A stretch of DNA of 64,000 nt from G963677445 sp963678275 (GTDB taxonomy: Bacteria > Bacteroidota > Ignavibacteria > Ignavibacteriales > Melioribacteraceae): contig OY782765.1 of assembly GCA_963678275.1 (NCBI GenBank), positions 124,001 to 188,000 of the forward strand, in the 5' to 3' direction. A model generated the notes under the pieces. That model saw nothing but the letters and a program-made list of their open reading frames with translations, was not told where the DNA came from and did no database searches. Positions 41,926 through 50,431 of this stretch are shown in pieces; positions within the stretch are counted from its first letter, which is position 1, and each line of letters starts with the position of its first letter. Made by a program: the position numbers and the translations under genes.

Positions 41926-43200
41926 ATGTATCAAATCACCGATAATGACCTTGAAAAATTAAAAAATCAACTTAAGTATGTAATTGAAAGAAGCGAGTTT
42001 TATCAGAAAAAATTCGCGGATCTGGATATTTCCCCTGAAAATATTTTTGATAAATTTTCATCACTTCCTTTTACCACTAAAAAGGAATTGCTTGAAAGCC
42101 AGGAAAATTATCCTCCTTATGGCAATTATCTCGCCACTGATCCTGTGAATTTGTGCAGGATACATAAAACATCAGGCACAACAAATAAACCTCTTCTGGT
42201 AGCCCTTTCCAAGAAAGATACTGAGATAACAACAGACATCGGGGCTAAAAGTTTTCGCCATTCAGGATTAAGAGAAACCGACACAGTTGTTCATTGTTTA
42301 AGCTACAACATGTGGGCGGGGGGATATACCGATCATCACAGCCTTGAAAAGACAGGCGCTACAGTTATTCCTTTCGGAGTTGGTCATTCAAAAAATCTGA
42401 TAGAAATTATCCTCAGAATAAAACCGACCGCGATCCACTGTACACCATCATACCTCGCTAAATTGCAGGACCTTCTTAAGTCGGAGTTTAATATGAAGCC
42501 TGAGGAACTAAGTCTGAAACTCGGACTTTTCGGGGCTGAACCGGGGTTGCAGGATGAGGCTTTCAGGGCGAATATTGAGAAAGTATGGCAGCTTAAGGCA
42601 ATGAATGCCAACTATGGTCTTTCGGATGTATTCAGTCTTTTTGGAGCAGAGTCGGAAAAGCAGGATGGACTATATTTTACAGGAGCGGGTGTTCTTTATC
42701 CCGAATTGATCGACCGCAAGAGTGGCGAAACGGTTCTCCCTTCCGAAGGTGTTGAAGGTGAACTTGTTCTGACCAACCTGGTTAAGGAATCTCAGCCTCT
42801 TATACGGTACAGGACGAATGATGTTATCAGGGTAAAATCGGTCGCGCCGTCGGGTGAATTTGAACGGGGATTCCGCTTTGAAGTTGTCGGTCGGTCAGAT
42901 GATATGTTTGTTGTCAAAGGGGTGAATGTTTTCGCGAACGCTATCAGCGCGATAATTACCGAAAGGCTCGATGTTCTTACCGGTCAGCATCAGATACATA
43001 TTAACAAAACTGATCCGGTTGATAAGATAAAAATCAGAATCGAAAAAAATAAAAATATTGATCTCCCCTCCAACTTTGAAATATCTCTGGCCGGAGAATT
43101 TAAAAACAGATTAAATATATCTCCGGTAATAGAAATTCTGCAGGATGGAGATCTTCCGAGGACTGAAGGAAAAACAAAAAAACTTTTCCGAAGTCTTTAG
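41926..43200 (+). CDS. PaaK-like adenylate-forming ligase (copy 1)
   Basis: This 424-residue protein follows the phenylacetate-CoA ligase/CapK branch of the ANL family. The phosphate-binding loop is TSGTTNKP (82-89). The NANYGLSDVFSLFG block corresponds to the YGxSE motif, YRTNDVIRV and VGRSDDMFVVKGVNVF are the hinge region, and the C-terminal EGKTKKLF supplies the catalytic Lys. It should activate a carboxylic acid as an acyl-AMP and pass it to CoA or another thiol. It lies between two LpxD-like genes, suggesting it feeds them. No carrier protein gene is visible in the window. Confidence 0.83.
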   Translation: MYQITDNDLEKLKNQLKYVIERSEFYQKKFADLDISPENIFDKFSSLPFTTKKELLESQENYPPYGNYLATDPVNLCRIHKTSGTTNKPLLVALSKKDTEITTDIGAKSFRHSGLRETDTVVHCLSYNMWAGGYTDHHSLEKTGATVIPFGVGHSKNLIEIILRIKPTAIHCTPSYLAKLQDLLKSEFNMKPEELSLKLGLFGAEPGLQDEAFRANIEKVWQLKAMNANYGLSDVFSLFGAESEKQDGLYFTGAGVLYPELIDRKSGETVLPSEGVEGELVLTNLVKESQPLIRYRTNDVIRVKSVAPSGEFERGFRFEVVGRSDDMFVVKGVNVFANAISAIITERLDVLTGQHQIHINKTDPVDKIKIRIEKNKNIDLPSNFEISLAGEFKNRLNISPVIEILQDGDLPRTEGKTKKLFRSL

Positions 43201-43247
43201 TGGAAAAAAGTTAATTCATCAGGTTTTTTAATAAAAACGGGTGTAAA

Positions 43248-44147
43248 ATGTTTAAATTAGCTACAAACTCGGTATTGGCGAGCGAAATCGCTGAATATCT
43301 TGGCAGGGAATTTCACGGCGAAGATATTGTGATTTACTGGCCAAGCAGTCCGGAGAGTGTTTCGGACAATTCATTGTTCTATTCAATGGATATAAAAAAA
43401 ATAAATATGGAAAGAATCGAGGGTAAAGAAGAGGTGCTTGCGCTTCTTGACGCCGATCCGGGAGAGGATTTCCCGGCGGATTATATTATCTCTGAAAATC
43501 CTGAACTCGATTTTATAAAGGTAGTCGACAAATTTTTCTCGGCAAGCATAACACCGGTTATTCATGACAAGGCAGTTATTGAAAGCGGAGCCAGGATAGG
43601 TGAAAATGTCAGCGTTTATGCCGGCGCTTATATCGGGCCCGATGTCGAAATAGGTGATAACACAGTAATATCGCAAAATGTTGTAATAACAGGCAATGTA
43701 AGAATAGGTAAAAATTGTGTAATTAAAGCCAACGCCACTATCGGCAGTGAAATTTTTAATTTCGCAAAAAGTGAAGAGGAATGGGCGCAGTTTCCACAGG
43801 TTGGAAAAATCATCATCGAAGATAATGTATGGATAGGAGCTAACAGCACAGTTGAAAAAGGCACTTTAACTGATACCTTTATCGGTCATGGGGCAAAGAT
43901 TGATGACCTGGTTCAGATTGGCAGCGGAGCGTCCATTGGTGAAAATGTGATAATAGCTGCCGGCACAATTCTCAGCAAAAATATTCATGTTGATAAGAAT
44001 GCCTGGATATCGACCAATGTTTCTGTCAGGGATGATATAAAGATAGGGAAGGATTCTGTAATTGGCATGGGATCGGTAGTAATTGGAAATGTTAACCCGG
44101 GAACTACTGTTGCCGGAAATCCTGCCAAAATTTTGGAAAAGAAATAA
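43248..44147 (+). CDS. LpxD-like beta-helix protein lacking the catalytic His (copy 2)
   Basis: This 299-residue protein has the same layout as the other LpxD-like copies in this locus, with an N-terminal domain, a beta-helix of hexapeptide repeats and a C-terminal cap. The turn that carries the catalytic His in LpxD reads KIDDLVQIGSGASIG here, so the His position is Ser226. The other conserved segment, EKGTLTDTFI, is kept. It may use a different mechanism, act as a non-catalytic subunit, or use another substrate. It lies between PaaK-like copy 1 and the KamA-type gene, with gaps of 47 and 15 bases. Confidence 0.8.
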   Translation: MFKLATNSVLASEIAEYLGREFHGEDIVIYWPSSPESVSDNSLFYSMDIKKINMERIEGKEEVLALLDADPGEDFPADYIISENPELDFIKVVDKFFSASITPVIHDKAVIESGARIGENVSVYAGAYIGPDVEIGDNTVISQNVVITGNVRIGKNCVIKANATIGSEIFNFAKSEEEWAQFPQVGKIIIEDNVWIGANSTVEKGTLTDTFIGHGAKIDDLVQIGSGASIGENVIIAAGTILSKNIHVDKNAWISTNVSVRDDIKIGKDSVIGMGSVVIGNVNPGTTVAGNPAKILEKK

Positions 44148-44162
44148 AACCGGGAGAATAAA

Positions 44163-45260
44163 ATGGCTGGCGCAAAAGATAGTATATTTAAAGAAAAAAT
44201 TACTCCCTTTATCAGGGAGCAGATGGCCGACGTCGAAAAAATTCAGGGAAAAGATTCATCTGATTACAGAGCTCTTGAGCTTCAGTATGTTAAGTCTGAC
44301 CTGGAAGATAAAATAATTGACTCCGACAGAAGAAGACATTATGAGTCGGAAGTTACAGTGGAATTCGAAGGACAGGTTCTTAAAGGAGTCGAAAGGCTCT
44401 ACAGAAGATCAATACTGATTGAACCATCTTCCGTATGCGCGGCTCATTGCCGCTGGTGCCTCAGAGGTCAGTATCCTCTGTTTTCACTGAAGGAAGAGGA
44501 GATTCTCGCTTTTGCCCGTTATTGCGGAAGCGACGCTGTTAAAGATGATCTCAGGGAAATACTTATTACAGGCGGCGATCCCCTAATGGTTCCCAAAAGA
44601 CTTCAGCAGATTTTTGATAATGTTAAAAAATATGCTCCGAATATTGAAATATTTCGTATTGGAACAAGAGTTCCGGTTCAGGACCCCGACAGGGTAAATA
44701 ATGAACTTATGGACATTATAAAATCGGCATCTCCGATTAAAGTTGAGATAGCGACTCATATTAACAGTCCCGCAGAGCTCACACCCAAGGTTAAAGATGC
44801 TTACGCGCGTCTTTATGAGGATGTATTCAAGATATATGACCAGACAGTTCTCCTCAAGGGAGTAAATGATAATATCGATACTCTCGCTCACCTTTATGAT
44901 GAATTCAGATATATGGGAATAGAAGCTCATTATCTTTTCCATTGTATACCGATGAGAGGAATGTCGCATCACAGAACCACCGTAAAAAAAGGTTTGGACC
45001 TGATTGCCGAGCTCACCAGTTCAGGCGCTTTTTCAGGCAGGGCAAAACCGATGTATACCTTAATGACCGATCTGGGCAAAATAACACTTTACCAGGGTAC
45101 AATTGTTGACCGTAATGAAAAGAACGAACTTCTTATTCAGTCGAGATATACAGTGGAAAATTTCAAAAAACGTAATCCTTCCTGGAAGAAACCTGAAGCT
45201 GCCCTCGTGGATGAGAATGGTTATCTGCAGGTATGGTATCCTGATGGAAATGATGAATAA
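44163..45260 (+). CDS. KamA (lysine 2,3-aminomutase)-family radical SAM enzyme
   Basis: This 365-residue protein has the radical SAM cluster motif CxxxCxxC at C92, C96 and C99 (SSVCAAHCRWCLRGQYPLF). Glycine-rich SAM binding is in ITGGDPLM, and LLKGVNDNID and FHCIPMRGMSHHRT are typical of the LAM branch. The PLP Lys may be in LMTDLGKITLYQG. Family members move an amino group from the alpha to the beta carbon of lysine, glutamate or similar. It is somewhat shorter than KamA and its CxxxCxxC surroundings (CAAHCRWC) differ from the common CSxYCRHC, so the substrate may differ. It lies in a sugar-acylation gene group. Confidence 0.85.
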   Translation: MAGAKDSIFKEKITPFIREQMADVEKIQGKDSSDYRALELQYVKSDLEDKIIDSDRRRHYESEVTVEFEGQVLKGVERLYRRSILIEPSSVCAAHCRWCLRGQYPLFSLKEEEILAFARYCGSDAVKDDLREILITGGDPLMVPKRLQQIFDNVKKYAPNIEIFRIGTRVPVQDPDRVNNELMDIIKSASPIKVEIATHINSPAELTPKVKDAYARLYEDVFKIYDQTVLLKGVNDNIDTLAHLYDEFRYMGIEAHYLFHCIPMRGMSHHRTTVKKGLDLIAELTSSGAFSGRAKPMYTLMTDLGKITLYQGTIVDRNEKNELLIQSRYTVENFKKRNPSWKKPEAALVDENGYLQVWYPDGNDE

Positions 45261-45300
45261 ACAAAACATTGAAAGTTAATGCCACAGAGATTGGATACTG

Positions 45301-46167
45301 ATGAAAATATTTATTGATGGTCAATATTATGAAGAAAAGGAAGCCAAAATCCCTATTCTGGATCACGGCTTCCTTTATGGTAATGGTGTTTTTACCACTA
45401 TTACAACATTTAACGGGATTCCCCTTTTTCTCGATGATCATGTCGGCCGGTTATTTGAATCTGCCGGAATTATCGGAATCCCGGTAAGATGGTCCCGTGA
45501 GGATGTTAAGGAATGGACAAAAAATACTTACAATATCAACCGGCCTGAAATCGGAGAGGCCAGGATAAGAATAAATATTTCCCGGGGCGCGGGGCCTGAT
45601 ATTAATATTGAAGGGAATGAGAAATGTGTTCCTTCTTTAAGTATTATCGTTTCTCCTTTGCCAAATCATTCGGCCAAATCCTATAATGACGGCATTGAAA
45701 TGGTAACGGTTAATCTTGAAAGAGTATTTCCAAAAGCGAAGAATTTTAACTTCCTTCCCAGTATTATTGCTCTCAAAGAGGCAAAAAGTAAAGGTTTTTA
45801 CGATGCTTTGCTCGTTGACAGGGATGGTTACGTAACTGAAGCTACCACCGGAAATCTCTTTTTTTTCAAGAACAACACCTTATATACGACCTCTTCCCGT
45901 ATACTTGAAGGTGTAACCATGAGACATATTGTTACCACAGCCCGAAAAAGCGGGATCAGGGTAATTAAAAAAATGTTTTCACTTGGGGAGCTTATTACCG
46001 CGGATGAAGCATTTTTGTCGGGCACGACCAAAATTATTCTTCCTGTTAAATCGGTGAATAAAAAGCAGATTGGCCGCGATGGCAATCATGTTCTTACAAA
46101 TAAACTTAAAGAAAATTTCCAGCAGTATATTTTAAAAGCTGTATCGGAGAATGGTGAAAATGATTAG
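45301..46167 (+). CDS. Class IV PLP aminotransferase (IlvE/D-amino acid type)
   Basis: This 288-residue enzyme has the fold type IV start (FIDGQYYEEKEAKIPILDHGFLYGNGVFTT). The PLP Lys is probably Lys147 in PKAKNFNFLP. Later markers are DALLVDRDGYVTEATTGNLFF and LEGVTMRHI. Related enzymes are branched-chain aminotransferases, D-amino acid aminotransferases and 4-amino-4-deoxychorismate lyases. Its position between a KamA-type gene and a PaaK-like gene suggests that it shapes the amino acid or keto acid building block of the modification. The gene overlaps the next one. Substrate and stereochemistry cannot be told. Confidence 0.87.
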   Translation: MKIFIDGQYYEEKEAKIPILDHGFLYGNGVFTTITTFNGIPLFLDDHVGRLFESAGIIGIPVRWSREDVKEWTKNTYNINRPEIGEARIRINISRGAGPDINIEGNEKCVPSLSIIVSPLPNHSAKSYNDGIEMVTVNLERVFPKAKNFNFLPSIIALKEAKSKGFYDALLVDRDGYVTEATTGNLFFFKNNTLYTTSSRILEGVTMRHIVTTARKSGIRVIKKMFSLGELITADEAFLSGTTKIILPVKSVNKKQIGRDGNHVLTNKLKENFQQYILKAVSENGEND

Positions 46168-47464
46168 TAAGGATTTTAATAAGTTTCTTTCTGATAAACA
46201 GTTTAATTCTTTCAAAGACTTAATCGAAAAACAGTTATTCAGAGCCGCTGAGCTGAGCAGCTTCTATAAAAACAAGTTTCGTTTTGCCGGTTTCGACGCC
46301 AAAGAAGGGCTCGGTGAATTTTCTTTGCTTCCCCTGACAGATAAAAATGAGCTGTTAAAAGATCAGAACGCGACTGCTCCCTTCGGCACAAATCTTTGTG
46401 TTGAGGATTCGGAAATCAGAAGAATCCATAAAACCTGGGGAACATCGATACAGCCCCTTTATATACTGCACACAGAAAATGATCTTGATGAAATATATTC
46501 CATTGGCAGTGAATGTTTCAGAACTGCCGGAATCGGAGAAGATCACAGGGTTATTCACTGTCTTAATTACAATATGTGGAGCGGAGGGGTGACTGATCAT
46601 CTCTCAATTGAAAGGGCCGGAGCCTCGGTTATTCCTTACGGGGTAGGCAAATCCAAAAAGCTGATTGATGTGATAAATGAGCTGAATGTAAACGCTATTT
46701 CAGCTTCGACCACATATATGGAAAAACTGGAACAGACTATCAGAGCGGAATTCAGCTTTGACCCTTCCGAACTCGGATTAAAAATGGGATTATTGGGAAC
46801 TGACACCGGGCTTCAAAAATCGGAAGTCAGGGAGAATATTGAAAAAACATGGGGAATTGACGCGGTATTTTCCAATTTCGGAGTTGCCGAGATAATGTCG
46901 GTTTTCGGCTCTGAAAGCCTGAAGAAACAGGGTTTGAATTTCATTGCGGGTGACAGCCTCTATCCTGAAATAATTAATCCGGTAAGTTTAAAACCTCTGC
47001 CAATAGAGAAAGGCGCTTCGGGAGAGCTGGTATTAACCAGTCTGAAGAAAGAAGCGCAGCCTTTGCTAAGATACAGGACCAAATTTCTTATTGAAATAAT
47101 TGGTGAGGCTGATACAAAAGCGGGGATGTTTCGCTTTAATGTAACCGGACGCAGCGATGATGTACTGGTTGTTAAAGGATTGGAGATTTACCCGGAGCAG
47201 ATAAGAACTCTGATAAATAATCATCCTGATATATTGACCGGCAACTTCCAGGTATTGCTGGAGGAACCGCCTCCTCTTGATGAACTGTACCTGTTAATTG
47301 AAGTGGCCGACGGAGTTTCACTCGCTGAAAAAGCTGATATAAAAGTGCAGCTCCGAAAAGAATTCAGGGAGCTTTATTCCATTCATCCGGTTGTCGATTT
47401 TCTCGATGAAGGTGAGCTGGCTGAGGATATCAAAAAATCTGGTGTAATAAAAAAACTCTACTGA
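46160..47464 (+). CDS. PaaK-like adenylate-forming enzyme with degenerate ATP loop (copy 2)
   Basis: I start this at 46160 (434 residues), 9 bases after GGAGA; an ATG at 46151 is possible. It aligns by eye with copy 1 throughout, including FNVTGRSDDVLVVKGLEIYPEQ. The phosphate loop reads TWGTSIQP (92-99) instead of TSGTTxxP. The YGxSE region is FGVAEIMSVFG, and the C-terminal GKTKKLF is GVIKKLY, losing the first Lys. Its adenylating ability is therefore doubtful. It may bind acyl substrates non-catalytically or work with altered chemistry. It overlaps the aminotransferase gene by 8 bases. Confidence 0.78.
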   Translation: MISKDFNKFLSDKQFNSFKDLIEKQLFRAAELSSFYKNKFRFAGFDAKEGLGEFSLLPLTDKNELLKDQNATAPFGTNLCVEDSEIRRIHKTWGTSIQPLYILHTENDLDEIYSIGSECFRTAGIGEDHRVIHCLNYNMWSGGVTDHLSIERAGASVIPYGVGKSKKLIDVINELNVNAISASTTYMEKLEQTIRAEFSFDPSELGLKMGLLGTDTGLQKSEVRENIEKTWGIDAVFSNFGVAEIMSVFGSESLKKQGLNFIAGDSLYPEIINPVSLKPLPIEKGASGELVLTSLKKEAQPLLRYRTKFLIEIIGEADTKAGMFRFNVTGRSDDVLVVKGLEIYPEQIRTLINNHPDILTGNFQVLLEEPPPLDELYLLIEVADGVSLAEKADIKVQLRKEFRELYSIHPVVDFLDEGELAEDIKKSGVIKKLY

Positions 47465-47475
47465 GTTTCCTGAAT

Positions 47476-48567
47476 ATGAAAAAATCGAAAGTATTTGTCG
47501 GGGTCGCGAATATTGCCGGCACAGCGATGCATGTGGCCAACGCTTTAAGAATGGCGGGATATGAAGCCTCTTCTTATGCCGATTCAACTCACGCGTATGG
47601 TTACGGCTCAGACAGGGAATATTTCAGTTTCAAAATTTCTCCTAAAATGAAATTAAAAAAGCTGTTCAGGTTGTTTCTGATTGAACCGCTGAATGCCATT
47701 CTCTATTCTTTCTATTTTATTTCGGCTCTTTTGCGTTACGATACTTTTATTTTTATTTCTGTTTATACCTTTTTCAGAAATCATATTGATCTTCCCATAT
47801 TAAAGTTTTTTGGAAAAAAAGTATCCTTCATTTTTGTCGGATGTCCCGAAATGGACCCTGATGATCCGATAAATAATGATGGGGAAATAGAATGCGCGAT
47901 ATGCAAGGATGAGGATCTGCAGAAATATTGTTTATGCGACCAGCCGCAAAAAAAAGGCGCTCTGGTAAGGAAGATCGAATCTTATGCCGATACGGTTTTC
48001 AGTATCAAAGTTTCAGATGGTTTTTTAAATCATCCTGAGAAAACCATGCCATTTTATGTTATCAGCAAACCTGCCCCCGGGGAAGGTATGCTGGATAAGT
48101 TTAACAATACCGAAAAAATTAAAATCGCTCATTTTCCTTCAAATACCCTGCTCAAGGGAACAAAAACGGTTCTGGAAGCGATTGAGAAGATTAAAGAAAA
48201 ATATGGCGACCGGGTTGAATTTATTATGGAGAGGATGCCCAATAGTGAGCTGCTGAAAAAACTTGAGGAAATACATATTCTTATTGATCAGTTTCACGCG
48301 ATTCACGGGCTGTTATCAGTTGAAGCAATGTCAAGGGGATGTGTTGTTATTGCCCGTCTGGGAAAATGGTTTGTTGAGGAGAGGCCGGAAATACCAATTG
48401 TAAATTCATCGCAGAATGAGCTGGAGAAAAATCTGATAAAATTAATTGATGAACGTACCGGCCTGAAGTCAATCGGAGAAAAATCAATAGAGTACTATAA
48501 TAAATATCACCATCCCAAAGCCGTTGGAAAATACCTTGGTAAAACATTAAATCTTGTCGGGGAATAA
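47476..48567 (+). CDS. Glycosyltransferase-like protein (GT4/GT-B) with a Cys-rich insert
   Basis: This 363-residue protein has a GT-B look: an N-terminal GVANIAGTAMHVANALRMAGY start and a C-terminal IAHFPSNTLLKGT and LIDQFHAIHGLLSVEAMSRGC with a GT4-like E-x7-E region. Between them (about 124-160) lies GCPEMDPDD, ECAICKDEDLQKYCLCD, with five Cys in about 35 residues, suggesting a small metal site. A helical hydrophobic stretch at about 68-95 may touch the membrane. I treat it as a glycosyltransferase with unknown sugar. The Cys insert is unusual for GT4 enzymes. Confidence 0.72.
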   Translation: MKKSKVFVGVANIAGTAMHVANALRMAGYEASSYADSTHAYGYGSDREYFSFKISPKMKLKKLFRLFLIEPLNAILYSFYFISALLRYDTFIFISVYTFFRNHIDLPILKFFGKKVSFIFVGCPEMDPDDPINNDGEIECAICKDEDLQKYCLCDQPQKKGALVRKIESYADTVFSIKVSDGFLNHPEKTMPFYVISKPAPGEGMLDKFNNTEKIKIAHFPSNTLLKGTKTVLEAIEKIKEKYGDRVEFIMERMPNSELLKKLEEIHILIDQFHAIHGLLSVEAMSRGCVVIARLGKWFVEERPEIPIVNSSQNELEKNLIKLIDERTGLKSIGEKSIEYYNKYHHPKAVGKYLGKTLNLVGE

Positions 48568-48573
48568 CTCTTT

Positions 48574-50430
48574 ATGTGTGGAATTTTTGGAATAATTTCC
48601 AATGAGAACATTGATAACAGCAAATTAGCGGGTGTAAGCGGGTCAATCAGGCATCGCGGCCCCGATGATGAAGGTTTTCTTCTGATAAATGAAACTGAAA
48701 AGGTTTCGGCAGGAGGGAATGATACAATTACAGAATTGAACATTCCGCCGGTAAATACAATAGAAGGCGGATTTAAAGGTTGTCTGATACATCGCAGGCT
48801 TTCAATTATAGATCTGACTCCCTCAGGGCATCAGCCAATGCCATACGCGAATGAAAGGTACTGGCTGATTTTCAATGGCGAGGTGTATAACTATATTGAG
48901 ATAAGGGAGGAATTAAAAGCAAAAGGTCACAACTTCCGTTCAACCTCCGACGGGGAAGTTATTCTCGCGGCATACGCTGAATGGGGCCCCGATTGTGTGA
49001 AAAGGTTTAATGGAATGTGGGCATTCGCCATTTATGATTACAATGAGAAATCCCTTTTTGTCAGCCGTGACAGATTTGGAATTAAACCTCTATATTATTA
49101 CCACCATGACGGTCTTTTCCTTTTCGCTTCGGAACTGAAAGCGCTTAAAAGCTACCTCGGTGACAGGCTTTCACTGAATAAGGAAATTATCGGTCTTTTT
49201 GCGATGAATGAAATTTCTGTCTATGGCGACAGCGACCGCTCCACATTTAATGAAGTTAAAACTTTACCGGCGGGGCATAGTCTGATATTCAGAAATGACC
49301 AGGTGAATCTGCGGCGCTACTGGAAACTTGAAACAGGTGACAGTTCTTTAAGTTTTGAAGAACATGTAAACAAAATCAGGGAAACTTTCGAGGATGCCAT
49401 AAGGCTTCGGTTAAGAAGTGATGTTGAAGTGGGATCATGTCTGAGCGGGGGGATTGATTCGAGCAGTATCGTTTCGATGGGTTCGGCAAAACTTAATAAG
49501 AAGTTTAATACTTTCTCGGCAGTTTGGCCCGGCGCGAGATGTGATGAATCTGATTTTGTAGATATTGTCAATAAAAAATTTGAATGCATTCCCAATAAAT
49601 TCACACCTGATCTGACCAATTTTTCTGAACTTATGAAAAAAGTGACCTGGCATCAGGAAATACCTGTCGCGGGAAGCAGCATACTTGCCCAGTGGTTTGT
49701 TATGGAAAGGGCGGCAAAAAAAGGAATTAAGGTTCTCCTGGATGGCCAGGGCGCAGATGAAGTGCTGGGAGGATATCCCCATTATGTTGTTGTTTACCTG
49801 AATGAGCTGTTTTATAAAATGCAATGGGGTGAGCTGCTCAGGAATAAAAAATCGCTTCTGGAAAAAGGTTTTGGCGCTAAAAGGTTTATACGTTATCAGT
49901 TGAACCGCTTTAAAAAGATCAGCAGGTTATCTTTGCCGGTTAATGAGGAATTCCATTTTTCGCGTGGAAGTTTTTTCAATCCTCTGTTTACCTCGAATAA
50001 TCTTGCTGATTATCTCAGAGAGGAGATAGAGGTTATTAATTTGCCTTCACTTCTTCATTTTGAGGACAGGAACAGCATGGCTCATTCTGTTGAATCAAGA
50101 GTGCCTTACCTTGATTACAGGCTGGTTGAGCTCGCGTTCAAAATTCCGGCCTCTCACAAAATAAAGGGAAGCCTGACGAAAGTTCTCTTGCGTGACGCGA
50201 TGAAAGGAATTATTCCTGATGAAATTTTTAACAGAAAAGATAAAATAGGATTCGAAACACCGGTGGAGGCTGAATATTTCAAAGAAGGTTCAAAGTTTTA
50301 TAATGAAGCATTCGATTTTATCAGGGAGTCTTCACTGGTAAAAGATAAAATAGTGGATGCTGAAAAAATAAATTCAGGTAATCTTCTCGCAGCCTGGTCT
50401 CTCGCGGTCTTTCTAAAAATGTGGTCCTGA
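48574..50430 (+). CDS. asnB: Glutamine-dependent asparagine synthase-type amidotransferase
   Basis: This 618-residue protein starts with the class II glutaminase nucleophile Cys2 (MCGIFGI). RHRGPDDEG, HRRLSIIDL and FNGEVYNY complete the glutaminase domain. The synthetase half has the PP-loop LSGGIDSSS (290-298) and LDGQGADEVLGGYPHY. In O-antigen loci such enzymes often amidate sugar acids instead of aspartate, as proposed for WbpS. The gene lies 6 bases after the GT gene and 1 base before wzx, so it belongs to the locus. It should convert a uronic acid-like carboxyl to an amide; that specificity is inference. Confidence 0.9.
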   Translation: MCGIFGIISNENIDNSKLAGVSGSIRHRGPDDEGFLLINETEKVSAGGNDTITELNIPPVNTIEGGFKGCLIHRRLSIIDLTPSGHQPMPYANERYWLIFNGEVYNYIEIREELKAKGHNFRSTSDGEVILAAYAEWGPDCVKRFNGMWAFAIYDYNEKSLFVSRDRFGIKPLYYYHHDGLFLFASELKALKSYLGDRLSLNKEIIGLFAMNEISVYGDSDRSTFNEVKTLPAGHSLIFRNDQVNLRRYWKLETGDSSLSFEEHVNKIRETFEDAIRLRLRSDVEVGSCLSGGIDSSSIVSMGSAKLNKKFNTFSAVWPGARCDESDFVDIVNKKFECIPNKFTPDLTNFSELMKKVTWHQEIPVAGSSILAQWFVMERAAKKGIKVLLDGQGADEVLGGYPHYVVVYLNELFYKMQWGELLRNKKSLLEKGFGAKRFIRYQLNRFKKISRLSLPVNEEFHFSRGSFFNPLFTSNNLADYLREEIEVINLPSLLHFEDRNSMAHSVESRVPYLDYRLVELAFKIPASHKIKGSLTKVLLRDAMKGIIPDEIFNRKDKIGFETPVEAEYFKEGSKFYNEAFDFIRESSLVKDKIVDAEKINSGNLLAAWSLAVFLKMWS

Positions 50431-50431
50431 T

